Shown one piece after another: positions 62,950 through 64,000 of a DNA stretch of 64,000 nt. Location of the stretch: positions 62,001-126,000 of IMG/VR virus record IMGVR_UViG_3300035698_008372, one strand, 5' to 3'. The translations under genes were made by a program, and so were the position numbers. The notes under the pieces are model-generated. The model searched no databases. It saw only the letters and a list, made by a program, of their open reading frames with translations, and had not been told where the DNA came from. Source of the stretch: a virus. Numbering within the stretch: position 1 is the first letter of the stretch; every line of letters begins with the position of its first letter.

Positions 62950-62978
62950 TTGACTTTGTCAAAATAATCTTGTATATT
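62950..62978 (+). promoter_or_regulatory. Early sigma-70-like promoter
   Basis: TTGACT at 62950-62955, 17-nt spacer, TATATT at 62973-62978. It closely resembles the copy at 6370, including the TTATAGTAT bases after the -10 box. Confidence 0.86.
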
Positions 62979-63005
62979 ATAGTATAATAAAAAAGGAACA
63001 AGTAT

Positions 63006-63302
63006 ATGGCTAGATATAGATATTTTTTAACGGATACGGTGGACAATACCGATTTTGGATATGAAGCGGATTATGAAATATTCGTTACCGACGAAGACGA
63101 TTCGTCACAAGAATGGGATGGAGACGACATCGGTATCCATACTGAGGGGTTCTTGGAAATTATGACACCGCTGGAAATTCAGGGTGAAGATATGGAAAAT
63201 GTGTTTACTGGGTACTACATTCCAGCATTCCCGACATTTGAGAGTGTGGCGACACATCTTGAATCGTTTGGATGGATACTTGATAAGGATTTGGAAGAAT
63301 AA
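63006..63302 (+). CDS. Unknown early protein
   Basis: 98 residues, acidic, rich in Tyr and Asp. First gene behind the 62950 promoter. No family recognised. One-base overlap with the next gene. Confidence 0.62.
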   Translation: MARYRYFLTDTVDNTDFGYEADYEIFVTDEDDSSQEWDGDDIGIHTEGFLEIMTPLEIQGEDMENVFTGYYIPAFPTFESVATHLESFGWILDKDLEE

Positions 63303-63526
63303 TGGATGGTATGTTACATCTGAAGGTAATTTGGTCATTTGCATGGCCAACCATTAAATTTGTCTTAGTGCTAATGGTGGCATTTGCCTTCATTGGACTG
63401 GGAACGGCATTTCCAGCTGTCAGTGCGTGGATAGTTGGGATAGTTGGAGCAATTGTAGTCCTTGGATTACTTGGACTGGTATATTATGACAGACTTACAG
63501 ATATGAGGGATTTGGATAATGGATAA
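63302..63526 (+). CDS. Small membrane protein
   Basis: 74 residues with two hydrophobic segments at about 8-30 and 35-57 joined by a short turn, and a charged C-terminus. Function unknown. Confidence 0.68.
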   Translation: MDGMLHLKVIWSFAWPTIKFVLVLMVAFAFIGLGTAFPAVSAWIVGIVGAIVVLGLLGLVYYDRLTDMRDLDNG

Positions 63527-63833
63527 ACCACAAGTTAGAACAACGGAGTATTTGGACTTTCTTGAATGCAAAGCATTCATAGCTGACAAATTGGGTTACG
63601 ATTTACGTGATACTATGGGTTGGCGGAAACTTCTGATGAAGGACAGGGAACATGAAGTTGAATATAGAGATTGGTGGCACCACTTCTTAGATTACAATGA
63701 TGTCAAGAATGATAGCTACTCCACATATTACTTTTGTGATATGTTAGAAGAGGGTGAAGACTGGCAAAAAGAGATTACCCAAGCTTGGATTGATGAATTC
63801 GGTGAAGAAGGTATGTATTGGATGTGTTGGTAA
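63519..63833 (+). CDS. Unknown acidic protein
   Basis: 104 residues, rich in Trp, Tyr, Asp and Glu. It overlaps the upstream gene by eight bases. All its Trp codons are TGG. Family unknown. Confidence 0.62.
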   Translation: MDKPQVRTTEYLDFLECKAFIADKLGYDLRDTMGWRKLLMKDREHEVEYRDWWHHFLDYNDVKNDSYSTYYFCDMLEEGEDWQKEITQAWIDEFGEEGMYWMCW

Positions 63834-63834
63834 T

Positions 63835-64000
63835 ATGAACGATAAAATTATATTTTTGGTAATTGGAACGGAAAATACCGACCATTGGGCGGACACGATA
63901 GTGGATGCGTTTATGGATGAACATGAAGCCGGACACAAATCATTGGAATTGAACAATCGAGATGGATTATCCAGATTGTATTGGATTCAACCATTTTTAT
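63835..64000 (+). CDS. Unknown protein, 3' partial
   Basis: MNDKIIFLVIGTENTDHWAD start, running off the window at 55 codons. An ATG directly after the TAATAT of the preceding gene. Too short to assign. Confidence 0.55.
   Translation, partial: MNDKIIFLVIGTENTDHWADTIVDAFMDEHEAGHKSLELNNRDGLSRLYWIQPFL

Noticed and set aside
1-64000. Minus-strand genes
   Set aside because: All long minus-strand frames lie opposite better plus-strand genes, lack ribosome binding sites and have no recognisable motifs.
1-64000. CRISPR arrays, rRNA genes or insertion sequences
   Set aside because: No regularly spaced direct repeats, no rRNA-like sequence and no transposase were seen. The mobile elements found are inteins, an intron and homing endonucleases.

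Overview
The window is an AT-rich stretch of a large tailed phage (T4-type myovirus) genome. Every supported gene is on the plus strand, tightly packed with short overlaps. The core is T4-like: a gp32-type single-strand binding protein, a RecA/UvsX recombinase, an RNase H/FEN exonuclease, a gp41-type helicase, a family B DNA polymerase, a gp45 clamp and gp44/gp62 clamp loaders. Around it lie B12-dependent ribonucleotide reductase (NrdJ), dUTPase and ThyX. Many genes look like those of marine T4-like phages, which is an inference from remembered families, not a search.

The strongest global signal is that TGA reads as tryptophan. At least 22 in-frame TGA codons in 14 genes sit inside otherwise continuous proteins, several at positions where the family has Trp (the RecA segment before STGS, a family 2 glycosyltransferase, an epimerase, a homing endonuclease). 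Almost all genes end in TAA or TAG. Seven genes have a TGA at their apparent end; five of these have TAA or TAG within about nine codons. No tRNA-Trp(UCA) is visible here, so the host or another part of the genome must supply decoding.

Layout. 1-9.5 kb: small early-type genes behind a highly conserved sigma-70-like promoter, plus an RNA-repair pair (HNH-RNA ligase fusion and T4-type polynucleotide kinase/phosphatase) and a RelA/SpoT-like HD hydrolase. 9.6-14.5 kb: SSB, RecA, exonuclease and helicase. 14.5-18.8 kb: a fractured nrdJ gene in three pieces joined by two split inteins, with a Vsr-like homing endonuclease between the halves of the second intein. A 173-nt group I intron starts two bases after the catalytic cysteine codon. 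18.8-21.4 kb: dUTPase, three tandem tRNA-Gly-like genes and a DruA/DUF4338-like protein. 21.4-25 kb: DNA polymerase split in two by another homing endonuclease, with a 7-nt interruption inside catalytic motif C. 25-32.3 kb: clamp, clamp loaders, three tandem Mom-like acyltransferase genes, ClpP and a Cas4-like nuclease.

32.3-51 kb is a glycan cluster: glycosyltransferases, a DegT aminotransferase, epimerases, a UDP-sugar dehydrogenase and methyltransferases. It probably makes or modifies a surface glycan or glycosylates DNA or virion proteins. 51-56 kb has ThyX, a TraB-like protein, a NADAR protein and small membrane proteins. 56.9-61.7 kb is an unusual array of about eleven small paralogues: an N-terminal beta-rich module followed by a coiled coil and a C-terminal LGxCExE-like motif. 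The codons of that motif also carry the ribosome binding site of the next gene. 61.6-64 kb holds more small early-type genes of unknown function; the last runs off the window.
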